Assembly (NCBI GenBank): GCA_902515395.1
Contig: CABXUL010000012.1
Span: forward strand, 1-39,417
Direction: 5' to 3'
Length of the DNA stretch: 39,417 nt
Origin: an uncultured Bacteroidota bacterium
GTDB taxonomy: Bacteria; Bacteroidota; Bacteroidia; Flavobacteriales; Flavobacteriaceae
The notes beneath the pieces are model-generated. The model saw only the letters and a list, made by a program, of their open reading frames with translations. It ran no database searches and was not told the DNA's origin. Every line of letters begins with the position of its first letter. The first letter of the stretch is position 1. Positions 20,531-30,179 of this stretch are shown piece after piece. The position numbers and the translations under genes were made by a program.

Positions 20531-23500
20531 TTGATTTGTAGGAAAGAAAGTAAATATATTTTATTCAAATTTCAACTTCTTTTCCTGTTTTTGGCCTCTA
20601 CAGTCAATGTAGCAAAAGCTCAGGATGAGTCAAGCTATGATTTGTCCAAAATAAAAATAACAACTTCATCTAGCATTGTTTCCAAATACACTTATGATCC
20701 TGAAACTGGGATGTATATCTATATTCAGTCTATAGATGATTATCCTATAAATGCACCCTTGGTATTATCTCCAAAAGAGTTTCAAGCTATGGCACTAAGT
20801 CAACAGATGAAAGGTTATTTTCAAGAAAAAATAGCGACTTTGTCAGGGAATTCAGCTAACCTCAGCGAAAGTCAAAAAAATCTGCTTCCAGAGGTATATG
20901 TAAACAGTAAATTTTTTCAATCAATTTTTGGTGGCAACACAATAGATATTGTTCCTCAGGGTTCTGTTGGAATTGATTTGGGAGTACGTTTCCAAAAAAA
21001 TGATAACCCAGCCGCATCTCCAAGAAATAGAAGAAGTTTCGGCTTTGATTTTGATCAAAGAATCAGCTTAAGTCTACTGGGTAAAATAGGAGAGCGCCTT
21101 CAGATTACCGCCAATTATGATACAGAATCTACTTTCGATTTTCAGAATTTGGTAAAAATTGAATTCAACCCCCCTAGATTGGCTGATACTTCTGAGATTA
21201 TTCCGGATATAAATAACCCTAGTTTATCTGCTGCAGCTAATAAAATTATAGATCTCGGTCAAAAGATATCCAATACTAAACAAAAGATAGGTGACTATCA
21301 AAGTACTTTAAACGATGCCAAACGAAAGATAATGGATTTAAAATCCAAAGCAGACAGTTTTTCAAAGGAGGGCTTAATGGGGGTAGGAGATAATGTAACT
21401 GACTTCTTGAACGGAAAAGTAACTGAGGATGCCATACTTCAAAATATTAGTATTGGAAATATTAGTATGCCACTAAATAGTAACCTTATAAGAGGCGCGC
21501 AAAGTTTATTTGGCGTGAGGACAGATTTAAAATTTGGAAGAACCAATATAACAGGGGTTTTCTCTGAGCAACGCTCTCAATCTCAAAATGTCATTGCTCA
21601 AGGGGGTGGGACACTTCAAGAATTTAATATTTTCGCACTTGATTATGAGGAGGACCGACACTACTTTTTAGCGCAATATTTCCGGGACAATTATGATAAA
21701 TTTCTTCAGAACTACCCTTACATCAATTCTCCCATTCAAATTACTAGAATTGAGATTTGGATTACCAATCGTGGTTCTCAAACAACTAATATCCGAAATA
21801 TTGTTGGCTTTCAAGACCTTGGAGAAAGTGACCCCTCTAAAACATTACTGGACGATGAAATACAAAACTTCTTTACAGGAAAAATTCCGTTATCCCCTCC
21901 CTCAAATGATAATAATTATCTTAATCCAGAGGCTATTGACAAGGAGGGAATTCTCAAAGCAGCAATCCGAGACATTGCTGGTGTATCCAATGCTTTTGGT
22001 GTTTACAAAAAATATTTTGATGAAGGTTTTGATTATGCAGTATTAGAAAGTGCCAGGAAACTAAATGCAAATGAATTTAAATTCCATCCACAGTTAGGAT
22101 ATATTTCATTAAATCAACGTTTGAGTAATGATGAGGTTTTGGGAGTTGCATTTCAATATACTTTCAGAGGAAAAGTCTATCAAGTAGGAGAGTTTGCAAA
22201 TGGTGGGGTATCAGGAACTAACTTAGTACAAAACCAGACCACTCAGTCTCAGGTGGTTAATAGCAATAATTTGGTTGTAAAATTATTAAAGAGTAATATC
22301 ACTGATGTACGTCAGCCCATATGGGATCTGATGATGAAAAATATATATAATACGGGGGCATATCAATTGGCTCAGGAGGATTTTAGACTTAATATTTTAT
22401 ACTCAGATCCTTCACCGATAAATTATTTAACCCCGGTTGATAAAGCCATATGGCCTGAGCAGATGAAGGATCGCATCCTGCTAAATACATTTAACTTAGA
22501 CAAACTAAATTTTTATCAAGACCCACTACCGGAGGGGGATGGTTTTTTTGATTATATACCTGGGGTGACTATCGAACCCCAATATGGAAGAATTATTTTC
22601 CCTTCAGTTGAACCGTTTGGAGAATTCCTTTTTGAATTATTAGATGATCCCAATTCTCAAAAGGAAAATTATGGAAATATTACAACTTATAACTCCAATC
22701 AAAAGCGCTATGTTTTTACTGAGATGTACACCAAAACTAAAGCAGCAGCACTAGAAGATACCGAGAAAAATAAGTTTCTATTAAAAGGACGTTATAAATC
22801 AGAAGGTGGAGATGGAATCCCAATTGGAGCTTTTAATGTCCCCAGAGGTTCTGTTAAAGTTACCGCAGGAGGAAGGGTATTGAGAGAGGGCATTGATTAT
22901 ACTGTAAATTATGCTATTGGACGTGTAAAAATTATTGACCCTGCTATACAAGCATCCAATATTCCTATAAACATATCAGTGGAAAATAACTCATTTTTTA
23001 ATCAACAGAATAAAAGATTTTCTGGTATGAATGTCATCCACAAATTAAACGATAAGGTTGTTATTGGTGGAACTCTACTAAATTTAAGTGAAAATCCACT
23101 AACACAAAAAGCAAATTATGGAACTGAGCCAGTTAACAATACCATGATTGGATTCAATACTAATTTTTCAACTGAAATCCCATTATTTACCCGCTTAGTC
23201 AATAAAATTCCCACTATTAAGACCAATGTACCTTCTTTGCTTTCTTTCCGAGGTGAACTAGCTCATTTAATTGCTGGAAAACCAAAAAATACTCAGCTTA
23301 ATGGGGAAACAAATGTATATATCGACGACTTTGAAGGGGCGCAAACCAATATTGACATTAAAGGTTTTAACTCCTGGAAACTTTCCAGTGTCCCTTTTAA
23401 AAACTTTAAAGGTTCTGAAATAAAAGAAAACGATCTAAAATCTGGTTATGGAAGAGCAAAAATGGCTTGGTACTCGATAGATCCTATTTTCTATGCAGGA

Positions 23501-26500
23501 GGAAGACCGTCAGGAATTAATAATGATGATGTGTCACTAAACACTACACGTAGAATATTTATTAAAGAAATTTTTCCAGAGCAAGACTTGGTCCAAGGAA
23601 CAACTACTGTCCAAAATACTCTCGATTTGGCCTATTTTCCCCTAGAAAAGGGTCCCTATAATAATGCCACAAATGAAGAATTTGAGGGTTCGATAGCTGA
23701 AAATTGGGCGGGAATTATGCGTCCAATTAATTCTACCAATTTTGAGATGTCTAATGTAGAGTTTATTGAATTTTGGTTGTTGGATACCTTTAGTGATTTG
23801 GAAACCCAAGAAGATGATTTAGGGGACCTTTATTTTCATTTGGGAAACATATCAGAGGATATACTCAAAGACGGACGCAAACAGTTCGAAAATGGTTTGC
23901 CAGGAAATAATGGCCAGAATCTAGTTTATTCAACACCTTGGGGAGAAGTTCCCTCCACTCAGTCATTGCTTTACGCATTTAATACTGTTCCTGAGGATAG
24001 GGCAGCTCAGGATTTGGGTTTTGATGGGCTTAATGATCAAGAAGAACGTTTAATATATAATAATGGACCTCTAGAAGATCCTGCAGGGGACAACTACGAA
24101 TTCTTTGTTTCGTCAAAAGGAGGAGTCTTAGATCGATATAAGAATTATAATGGGTCCCAAGGAAACTCCCCTGTTTCTTTCTCAGATACTAACAGAGGGA
24201 ATACCACTGAACCTGATTCTGAGGACATAAATCGAGATCAGAGTATGAATACCATTGATAGCTATTTCGAATACCGCATTCCTATTTCAAAAAAAATGGG
24301 TGTTGGAAATCATCCATTTATAACTGATGTTCGCGAAAATGTTAAAGTTAAAGTGCCGAATGGGGACGAAATAACTACCCGATGGATTCAATTCAAGATT
24401 CCCGTCCAAAAAGGGTATTATGAAGACACCCAGTTTAGTGATTATTTTGAGGCGATTAATTCTATAGAGGATTTAAGATCTATAAGGTTTATGAGAATGA
24501 TCTTAAAAGGTTTTTCTAAGCCTACTGTATTGCGGTTTGGTACTTTAGACTTGGTTAGAGGAGATTGGCGTAGGTATAATCAAAATCTAAATGATGATCT
24601 TCCTAAAAATAAAAATACAACCGTTGACATCAGTACAGTAAACATTTTAGAAAATGAAAATCGAATCCCTGTAAATTATATTTTACCACCAGACATTGAG
24701 AGAGAACAAGTGAATAACAACAATACAATCGTAAGGCAAAATGAACAATCTATGTCATTTAGGGTTTGTGATTTACAGCCTAAGGATTATCGTGCAGTTT
24801 ATAAAAACGTTAATGTTGATATTCGACAATATCAAAAACTTAAGATGTTCATCCATGCTGAGTCAATCCCTGGTCAAGAGTCCCTTCCTGGAGAAGGATC
24901 AGCTGACGAATTCGATCGACGACTGGTTGCATTTATAAGACTAGGGACTGATTTTAAAGATAATTTTTACCAAATTGAAGTTCCGCTTAAGCCAACTGAG
25001 TACTCTGAAAGTAATGGAAACAGACTAACTGCACAGGCTGTTTGGCAGCCAGAATCTAACTCCATAGATGTACCCATAAAACTTCTCGCTAAGCTAAAGG
25101 CAGCCGCTATAAACAATGGAAGTATTGGTCGCCTATCCTATTTTGATGAAGAACTAAATCCAGTTGGAGAATTCTCACCAATTAATAGTTTACCCGGTTT
25201 TAAAAAATACAAATTTGCAGTGAGAGGGAATCCATCCCTTGGATCTATTAAAACTCTAATGGTAGGGGTAAAAAATCCCTCTCAAAAATTAGGGGACGAA
25301 CTATGTGGTGAGGTCTGGTTTAATGAATTGCGGATAGCTGGAATTGATTCTCAAGGAGGGTGGGCTGCAATTGGAGCTTTAGACGCTAATCTGGCTGATT
25401 TTGCAAATGTGGCTGCCACTGCAGGAATGTCAACGATTGGATTTGGTTCAATTGACCAAAATCCCAATCAAAGTAATCGGGAGGACATGAAACAATATGA
25501 TGTGATTACCAATGTTAATGCTGGTCAATTATTACCCGAAAAATGGGGATTACAAATCCCTGTAAGTTTTAATATTGGGGAAACCTTTATTACCCCTGAA
25601 TACGACCCTTTCTATCAAGATATTTTACTTCAAGATCGATTAGATGCGTCAAAAAGAAGTTCTCAAAGAGACTCAATTAACCAACAAGCAATTGATTATA
25701 CCAAGCGAAAAAGCATCAGTTTGATCGGTGTGAGAAAAAATAAAACTGGGGAACGTCCAACACGATTTTACAGCCCAGAGAATTTCGATTTTTCTTATGC
25801 CTTCAATCAAATGTTACACCACGATTACGAGATAGAAAGTCAAAAGGATCAAAACCTTCAGTTAGGTGCTAACTATGGCCACTCCTTTAAACCAATCGAA
25901 ATCAATCCACTACGAAAAGTTCAGTTTTTAAGCCGAAAAAAATATTGGCAATGGCTTAAAGAAATTAATTTTAATGTAATGCCTAGTAGTTTGGAAATAA
26001 CTTCCAATATTAACCGAAATTTTAGCAGTCAGCGTTTTAGACAAGTTTATCTAGAGGGAATAAATAGTGATGAGCAACTTCCTTTACCAGATTTACAACT
26101 GCGAAATTATTTATTTGATTGGTCTTATGCTATAAATCATAATCTTACCCGATCCATGAGATTTACTTTTACAGCAACTAACAATAATATTGTCAGAAAT
26201 TTTCTAGTGGATGAACCTGGCAATGGATTTGGACGTGTAAATAAAAGTCTCGGTATATGGGATGGGATTTGGGACACCGGTCAGTCTGATCGTCACTTTC
26301 AATCTCTATCATTGAATTATAAAATTCCATTACGATTGATTCCATTTTTGAGTTTTATTGATGCAAATTATAATTATACAGGAGATTTCAGTTGGCAAAG
26401 AGGATCTAATGCTATGGCAGCGGTTACCAATGAGAATAGTCAACGGCTGGGGCAAATTAATACCATTCAAAATGCTAACACGAAAACACTTACAGGTTCA

Positions 26501-27985
26501 ATTTCATTTAATAGGTTATACAAAATATTAGGGTTAAAATCCAATTCTAATTTACCTAATTCCTTTACCAGAACTCGAACTTTTCCAGGAAATGAAAAGT
26601 CTGAAGAAATCGAAAAAACTAAAAAAAATAATGCTTTCAAAAAGGGGACTACTATGGTTGTCGACTTACTTTCTTCAGTCAAAAGGGTACAATTCAATTA
26701 TTCTGAAAACAATGGAAAGGTAATTCCAGGTTACTTGCCGAATATTGGTTTTTTCGGAACTTTGGACCCTTCATTTGGATTTACATTGGGAAGTCAAGCC
26801 GATATTAGATATGAGATCGCTAAAAGAGGTTGGTTGACGAATTTCCCTAATTTTTACGAACCTTTTGTCCAAATTAGCAATGACAAACTAAATTTATCGG
26901 CACAAATTAATCCTCTTAAAGATCTCACAATTGACCTAAATGCCGAGCGAAACCATTCCAATAATTTATCCGAAAACTACAGGATAGAGGATCAGAATTA
27001 TATCTCAATGAATACCAATGAATATGGTAATTTTGGAATGTCTACTATTCTAATAAAAACAGCCTTCTCAGGTGGGACAGGAATTGTAAATAAAAACTTT
27101 CAAAAGTTTAGGGATAATCGATTGATTATTGCAAAAAGAATCGCTCAGAAAAACCTAAATGGGACGATTTTATATGATGAAGACGGATTTCCTGAAGGGT
27201 ATAATAAAAATCATCAGACGATAATTGTTGCATCCTTTTTGTCAGCATATACTGGAACAAGCCCCAATAAAATTTCCTTAAACCCAATTCAATCTGCGCC
27301 ATTACCAAATTGGAACCTCACTTACACTGGATTAACAAAAATTAAATCTATAGGTCGAATTTTTAACCGTTTTTCAATTTCACATGGATATCGATCCAGT
27401 TATACATTAACCAATTATCAAACAAATTTAGAATTTGATTCCTCCCAGCCATTTCAAAAAGACCGCGTTGGAAACTATATGACTTCTCGATTTTATTCTA
27501 ATATTAACTTGGCAGAGCAATTCAATCCCTTAATTCGTCTGGATATTGAGCTTAAAAACTCTTTTAAAATTTTAGCTGAGTTAAGAAAAGATCGGAGCCT
27601 TTCACTTAGTTTAGACAATAGCTTGTTAACACAGCAAACAGGGAATGAATATGTAGTTGGTATGGGATATCGATTGAAAGACCTTAGAATTAGAACTCGT
27701 CTGGGCGGTAATAGAGTTACCCTTAGTGGTGATCTTAATCTCAAAGCAGATTTCTCCTACAGAAAAAATATAACACTACTTAGAAATTTGGAATACGATA
27801 ACAATCAGGTTACTGCTGGACAAACACTTATGTCGATTAAATTTTCTGCGGGGTACAACTTGTCGAAAAATTTAACAAGCTTATTGTTCTATGATCATAA
27901 TTTCTCAGAATTTGCTATATCGACTGCTTTTCCCCAAACATCAATTCGCTCTGGAATAACCATTCGATATAATTTTGGAAACTAA
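20531..27985 (+). CDS. sprA: Gliding motility / type IX secretion outer membrane translocon SprA
   Basis: SprA (Sov in Porphyromonas) is the giant 36-strand outer membrane beta-barrel through which type IX substrates leave the cell; in flavobacteria it is needed for gliding and adhesin export. The 2484-residue frame begins with a signal peptide (hydrophobic run, cleavage expected after VAKA, before QDESS), followed by the SprA N-terminal region with FGFDFDQRISLSLLGKIGERL and long plug/barrel segments with alternating aromatic strands up to the last residues, SIRSGITIRYNFGN, a typical barrel end. Length agrees with the family (about 2400). No ATG or GTG precedes the signal peptide: the only standard start available is TTG at 20531, six bases after the ruvA stop. 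Upstream gene maeB-ruvA and downstream gcvH fit the usual flavobacterial neighbourhood. Confidence 0.95.
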   Translation: MICRKESKYILFKFQLLFLFLASTVNVAKAQDESSYDLSKIKITTSSSIVSKYTYDPETGMYIYIQSIDDYPINAPLVLSPKEFQAMALSQQMKGYFQEKIATLSGNSANLSESQKNLLPEVYVNSKFFQSIFGGNTIDIVPQGSVGIDLGVRFQKNDNPAASPRNRRSFGFDFDQRISLSLLGKIGERLQITANYDTESTFDFQNLVKIEFNPPRLADTSEIIPDINNPSLSAAANKIIDLGQKISNTKQKIGDYQSTLNDAKRKIMDLKSKADSFSKEGLMGVGDNVTDFLNGKVTEDAILQNISIGNISMPLNSNLIRGAQSLFGVRTDLKFGRTNITGVFSEQRSQSQNVIAQGGGTLQEFNIFALDYEEDRHYFLAQYFRDNYDKFLQNYPYINSPIQITRIEIWITNRGSQTTNIRNIVGFQDLGESDPSKTLLDDEIQNFFTGKIPLSPPSNDNNYLNPEAIDKEGILKAAIRDIAGVSNAFGVYKKYFDEGFDYAVLESARKLNANEFKFHPQLGYISLNQRLSNDEVLGVAFQYTFRGKVYQVGEFANGGVSGTNLVQNQTTQSQVVNSNNLVVKLLKSNITDVRQPIWDLMMKNIYNTGAYQLAQEDFRLNILYSDPSPINYLTPVDKAIWPEQMKDRILLNTFNLDKLNFYQDPLPEGDGFFDYIPGVTIEPQYGRIIFPSVEPFGEFLFELLDDPNSQKENYGNITTYNSNQKRYVFTEMYTKTKAAALEDTEKNKFLLKGRYKSEGGDGIPIGAFNVPRGSVKVTAGGRVLREGIDYTVNYAIGRVKIIDPAIQASNIPINISVENNSFFNQQNKRFSGMNVIHKLNDKVVIGGTLLNLSENPLTQKANYGTEPVNNTMIGFNTNFSTEIPLFTRLVNKIPTIKTNVPSLLSFRGELAHLIAGKPKNTQLNGETNVYIDDFEGAQTNIDIKGFNSWKLSSVPFKNFKGSEIKENDLKSGYGRAKMAWYSIDPIFYAGGRPSGINNDDVSLNTTRRIFIKEIFPEQDLVQGTTTVQNTLDLAYFPLEKGPYNNATNEEFEGSIAENWAGIMRPINSTNFEMSNVEFIEFWLLDTFSDLETQEDDLGDLYFHLGNISEDILKDGRKQFENGLPGNNGQNLVYSTPWGEVPSTQSLLYAFNTVPEDRAAQDLGFDGLNDQEERLIYNNGPLEDPAGDNYEFFVSSKGGVLDRYKNYNGSQGNSPVSFSDTNRGNTTEPDSEDINRDQSMNTIDSYFEYRIPISKKMGVGNHPFITDVRENVKVKVPNGDEITTRWIQFKIPVQKGYYEDTQFSDYFEAINSIEDLRSIRFMRMILKGFSKPTVLRFGTLDLVRGDWRRYNQNLNDDLPKNKNTTVDISTVNILENENRIPVNYILPPDIEREQVNNNNTIVRQNEQSMSFRVCDLQPKDYRAVYKNVNVDIRQYQKLKMFIHAESIPGQESLPGEGSADEFDRRLVAFIRLGTDFKDNFYQIEVPLKPTEYSESNGNRLTAQAVWQPESNSIDVPIKLLAKLKAAAINNGSIGRLSYFDEELNPVGEFSPINSLPGFKKYKFAVRGNPSLGSIKTLMVGVKNPSQKLGDELCGEVWFNELRIAGIDSQGGWAAIGALDANLADFANVAATAGMSTIGFGSIDQNPNQSNREDMKQYDVITNVNAGQLLPEKWGLQIPVSFNIGETFITPEYDPFYQDILLQDRLDASKRSSQRDSINQQAIDYTKRKSISLIGVRKNKTGERPTRFYSPENFDFSYAFNQMLHHDYEIESQKDQNLQLGANYGHSFKPIEINPLRKVQFLSRKKYWQWLKEINFNVMPSSLEITSNINRNFSSQRFRQVYLEGINSDEQLPLPDLQLRNYLFDWSYAINHNLTRSMRFTFTATNNNIVRNFLVDEPGNGFGRVNKSLGIWDGIWDTGQSDRHFQSLSLNYKIPLRLIPFLSFIDANYNYTGDFSWQRGSNAMAAVTNENSQRLGQINTIQNANTKTLTGSISFNRLYKILGLKSNSNLPNSFTRTRTFPGNEKSEEIEKTKKNNAFKKGTTMVVDLLSSVKRVQFNYSENNGKVIPGYLPNIGFFGTLDPSFGFTLGSQADIRYEIAKRGWLTNFPNFYEPFVQISNDKLNLSAQINPLKDLTIDLNAERNHSNNLSENYRIEDQNYISMNTNEYGNFGMSTILIKTAFSGGTGIVNKNFQKFRDNRLIIAKRIAQKNLNGTILYDEDGFPEGYNKNHQTIIVASFLSAYTGTSPNKISLNPIQSAPLPNWNLTYTGLTKIKSIGRIFNRFSISHGYRSSYTLTNYQTNLEFDSSQPFQKDRVGNYMTSRFYSNINLAEQFNPLIRLDIELKNSFKILAELRKDRSLSLSLDNSLLTQQTGNEYVVGMGYRLKDLRIRTRLGGNRVTLSGDLNLKADFSYRKNITLLRNLEYDNNQVTAGQTLMSIKFSAGYNLSKNLTSLLFYDHNFSEFAISTAFPQTSIRSGITIRYNFGN

Positions 27986-28012
27986 AAGTGAATTACATTA
28001 CTTTGTCAAATC

Positions 28013-28020
28013 TAATTTTG
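28013..28020 (+). promoter_or_regulatory. Putative -7 promoter element of gcvH
   Basis: TAATTTTG matches TAnnTTTG and ends four bases before the gcvH ATG at 28025. No TTTG is found at 19-21 bases upstream. If used, the transcript would be leaderless or start within the first codon. Confidence 0.3.
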
Positions 28021-28024
28021 GTAA

Positions 28025-28405
28025 ATGAATATTCCTACAGAACTAAAGTACACTAAAGACCATGAATGGGTAAAAATAGATGGTGAAATAGCTACAATTG
28101 GTATTACTGATTTTGCTCAACAAGAATTAGGTGACATTGTTTATATTGAAATTGAATCAATTGGAGAGACATTGGATGCAGAAGAAGTTTTTGGCACTGT
28201 TGAAGCAGTTAAAACCGTTTCTGACCTTTTTATGCCATTAAGTGGAGAGGTATTAGAATTTAATACCGATTTAGAAGATACACCCGAATCTGTTAATGAT
28301 GACCCTTACAAATCTGGTTGGATGATTAAAGTTAAAATTGAAGATCCAAGTCAAATATCTGACTTACTTGACTTTGATGCCTACAAACAATTAATCAAAG
28401 CTTAG
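28025..28405 (+). CDS. gcvH: Glycine cleavage system H protein
   Basis: The lipoylated shuttle protein of the glycine cleavage complex, moving the aminomethyl group between the P, T and L proteins. The 126-residue product has normal length, begins [20 protein letters not shown], and has the lipoylation lysine Lys63 within [10 protein letters not shown]. Only H is encoded here; P, T and L are not in the window, as usual for Bacteroidetes, where gcvH stands alone after sprA. Confidence 0.97.
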   Translation: MNIPTELKYTKDHEWVKIDGEIATIGITDFAQQELGDIVYIEIESIGETLDAEEVFGTVEAVKTVSDLFMPLSGEVLEFNTDLEDTPESVNDDPYKSGWMIKVKIEDPSQISDLLDFDAYKQLIKA

Positions 28406-28426
28406 AAATAAAAATCTATATCATTA

Positions 28427-28458
28427 AAAAAACCTTGTTTTTTATTGTTTTTTTTTTA
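28427..28458 (+). terminator. Probable weak intrinsic terminator after gcvH
   Basis: A 7-bp hairpin, AAAAAAC / GTTTTTT (28427-28433 and 28437-28443) with a 3-base loop, is followed by ATTG and a run of about ten T. The stem is almost all A-T, so termination may be inefficient. It lies 21 bases after the gcvH stop and before the TonB-like gene. Confidence 0.5.
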
Positions 28459-28484
28459 GTTTAGCAAACTATATTTAACCCTCC

Positions 28485-29189
28485 ATGCAGCCAAAAAAAA
28501 ATGAAAAAGCCGATTTGTCCAAGAATAGTAGCTTATATTTTATTATAGGCTTATCAACTATTTTACTTTTCACATGGATAGCCATTGAATGGAAAACATA
28601 TGATCGAAGTGGATATGGATATGAGGCATTGAATGTTGATGATGATGATGATGAGGATGTTCCTATAACTGAACAAATTAAAGTCCCACCACCCCCACCA
28701 CCTCCACCACCTGCTCCAGAGATAATTGAAGTAGTTGAAGATGAGGAAGAGGTTGAGGAAACGGTGATTGAATCTACTGAAACAGATCAAGAAGAAATAG
28801 TTGAAATAGTTGAAGTTGAGGAAGAATTTGAAGATGTAGATGTTCCATTTGCTGTGATAGAGGATGTTCCTATTTACCCTGGCTGTGAAAGAGTTGCTAA
28901 ATCAAAAAGAAGACAGTGTTTTCAAGAACAAATTAATAAGCATATTCGAAAAAATTTCAGATACCCTGAAATAGCCCAAGAAATGGGAATACAAGGCAGG
29001 GTTTATGTTAATTTTATTATTTCAAAGAACGGCTCTATTACTAATATAAGAATGCGGGGTCCAGATAAAAATCTTGAAAAAGAAGCTGCTCGAATTATAG
29101 GTAGATTACCAAAAATGACTCCAGGAAAGCAAAGAGGAAGACCTGTTCGAGTTCCATTCAGTATCCCTATTACTTTCAGACTTCAGTAA
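28485..29189 (+). CDS. Energy transducer TonB-like protein
   Basis: A 234-residue inner-membrane protein of the TonB family: short cytoplasmic N terminus, one helix (about 17-34), an Asp-rich run, nine consecutive prolines (about 69-77), a long Glu/Val-rich acidic linker (about 80-120), and a C-terminal TonB domain (about 145-234) with YPEIAQEMGIQGRVYVNFII and the closing VPFSIPITFRL. TonB proteins transmit proton-motive force to outer-membrane receptors. The linker is acidic (Glu/Asp/Val) rather than the Lys/Pro-rich spacer of enterobacterial TonB; this form is frequent in Bacteroidetes. No exbB/exbD neighbours here. Which receptor it serves cannot be told. Confidence 0.9.
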   Translation: MQPKKNEKADLSKNSSLYFIIGLSTILLFTWIAIEWKTYDRSGYGYEALNVDDDDDEDVPITEQIKVPPPPPPPPPAPEIIEVVEDEEEVEETVIESTETDQEEIVEIVEVEEEFEDVDVPFAVIEDVPIYPGCERVAKSKRRQCFQEQINKHIRKNFRYPEIAQEMGIQGRVYVNFIISKNGSITNIRMRGPDKNLEKEAARIIGRLPKMTPGKQRGRPVRVPFSIPITFRLQ

Positions 29190-29224
29190 CATCAACTTAT
29201 TATTTTTAAAATTACATTATGGTC

Positions 29225-29256
29225 TTTGGTCAATGATAATTTGTAAACTATCTTTG
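29225..29256 (+). promoter_or_regulatory. Bacteroidetes-type promoter upstream of cyoE
   Basis: TTTG at 29225-29228 and TATCTTTG at 29249-29256 are separated by 20 bases, matching the Bacteroidetes consensus TTTG-N19-21-TAnnTTTG. This is the best full promoter match I found in the window. Transcription would start near 29260-29263, about ten bases before the cyoE ATG at 29271, and would drive the second oxidase gene cluster. Confidence 0.65.
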
Positions 29257-29270
29257 TCTATGGAAAAACG

Positions 29271-30179
29271 ATGATGAAGTTTTATTCTAATAGTTTACAA
29301 TCTACAACCCTTAATATTGGACTGATAGTTACTGATTTTTTTCAGTTAACAAAGTTTCGTCTTGCAATTAGTGTTGTTTTTTCTTCATTAGCTGGATATT
29401 TACTAGCTGTAGATAAAATCGAAACTAATATTTTATTGGGTTTATCCTTTGGAGGCTATGCCATGGTAGGTGCGTCCAATGCTTTTAATCAATTGATTGA
29501 AAAGAATAAAGACTCATTAATGTTAAGGACACAAAATCGGCCCCTTCCTGGTGGGAGGATGACAAATACTGTTGCTATCACAATCGCCATGTTCTTGGCT
29601 GTTATAGGAGTTATAATTTTACACTATATCAATTATAAGACTGCAATTTTTGGAGCTTTATCTATATTTCTATATACCTGTGTTTACACCCCATTAAAGT
29701 CGAAAACTTCTCTAGCAGTATTTGTTGGTGCATTTCCAGGTGCCATTCCCTTCATGTTGGGTTGGGTTGCAGCTAAAGGAAGCTTTGGAATTGAACCTGG
29801 GATTCTCTTTATGATTCAATTTTTTTGGCAGTTTCCACACTTTTGGGCAATCGGTTGGATGGTGGATGAAGATTATAAAAAGGCAGGATTTAAGATGTTA
29901 CCAACAGGAAGTCCAGATAAAACCACAGCATTTCTAATTGTTTTTTATTCTTTTTGGACTATTGTTGTTTCGATTTTACCCTACACTAGATACTCAGGAG
30001 ATTTAAATCTATCTATCCAAGCTACTTTTGCCTTACTTACAATAGGTATTTATTTTCTCTACTTTGCTTTTAAGTTAATGCAAGAAAAAACTAAAAGTGC
30101 AGCTAGAAAACTAATGTATGCTAGTATTTTATATATCAGTTTTCTACAAATTATTTATGTTATTGATAAATGGATTTAG
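29271..30179 (+). CDS. cyoE: Protoheme IX farnesyltransferase (heme O synthase)
   Basis: A UbiA-family membrane prenyltransferase that attaches a farnesyl group to heme B to make heme O, the precursor of heme A for CoxA. The 302-residue product has about eight to nine helices and the signature NAFNQLIEKNKDSLM followed by RTQNRPLPGG (about 70-95), the substrate/Mg-binding region. A second loop contains YTPLKSKTSLAVFVGAFPGA. The start could be ATG 29271 or 29274 (MM). Its stop is overlapped by the next gene, a subunit III homologue, fitting a dedicated oxidase assembly operon. The name ctaB is also used. Confidence 0.95.
   Translation: MMKFYSNSLQSTTLNIGLIVTDFFQLTKFRLAISVVFSSLAGYLLAVDKIETNILLGLSFGGYAMVGASNAFNQLIEKNKDSLMLRTQNRPLPGGRMTNTVAITIAMFLAVIGVIILHYINYKTAIFGALSIFLYTCVYTPLKSKTSLAVFVGAFPGAIPFMLGWVAAKGSFGIEPGILFMIQFFWQFPHFWAIGWMVDEDYKKAGFKMLPTGSPDKTTAFLIVFYSFWTIVVSILPYTRYSGDLNLSIQATFALLTIGIYFLYFAFKLMQEKTKSAARKLMYASILYISFLQIIYVIDKWI

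Noticed and set aside
21693-22046. 117-codon open frame inside sprA in another frame
   Set aside because: It lies wholly within the well-supported sprA frame and has no domain character.
28563-28790. Minus-strand open frame rich in Trp and Ile opposite the TonB-like gene
   Set aside because: It is the antisense of the GAT and CCA/CCT repeats of the real gene; no recognisable protein features.
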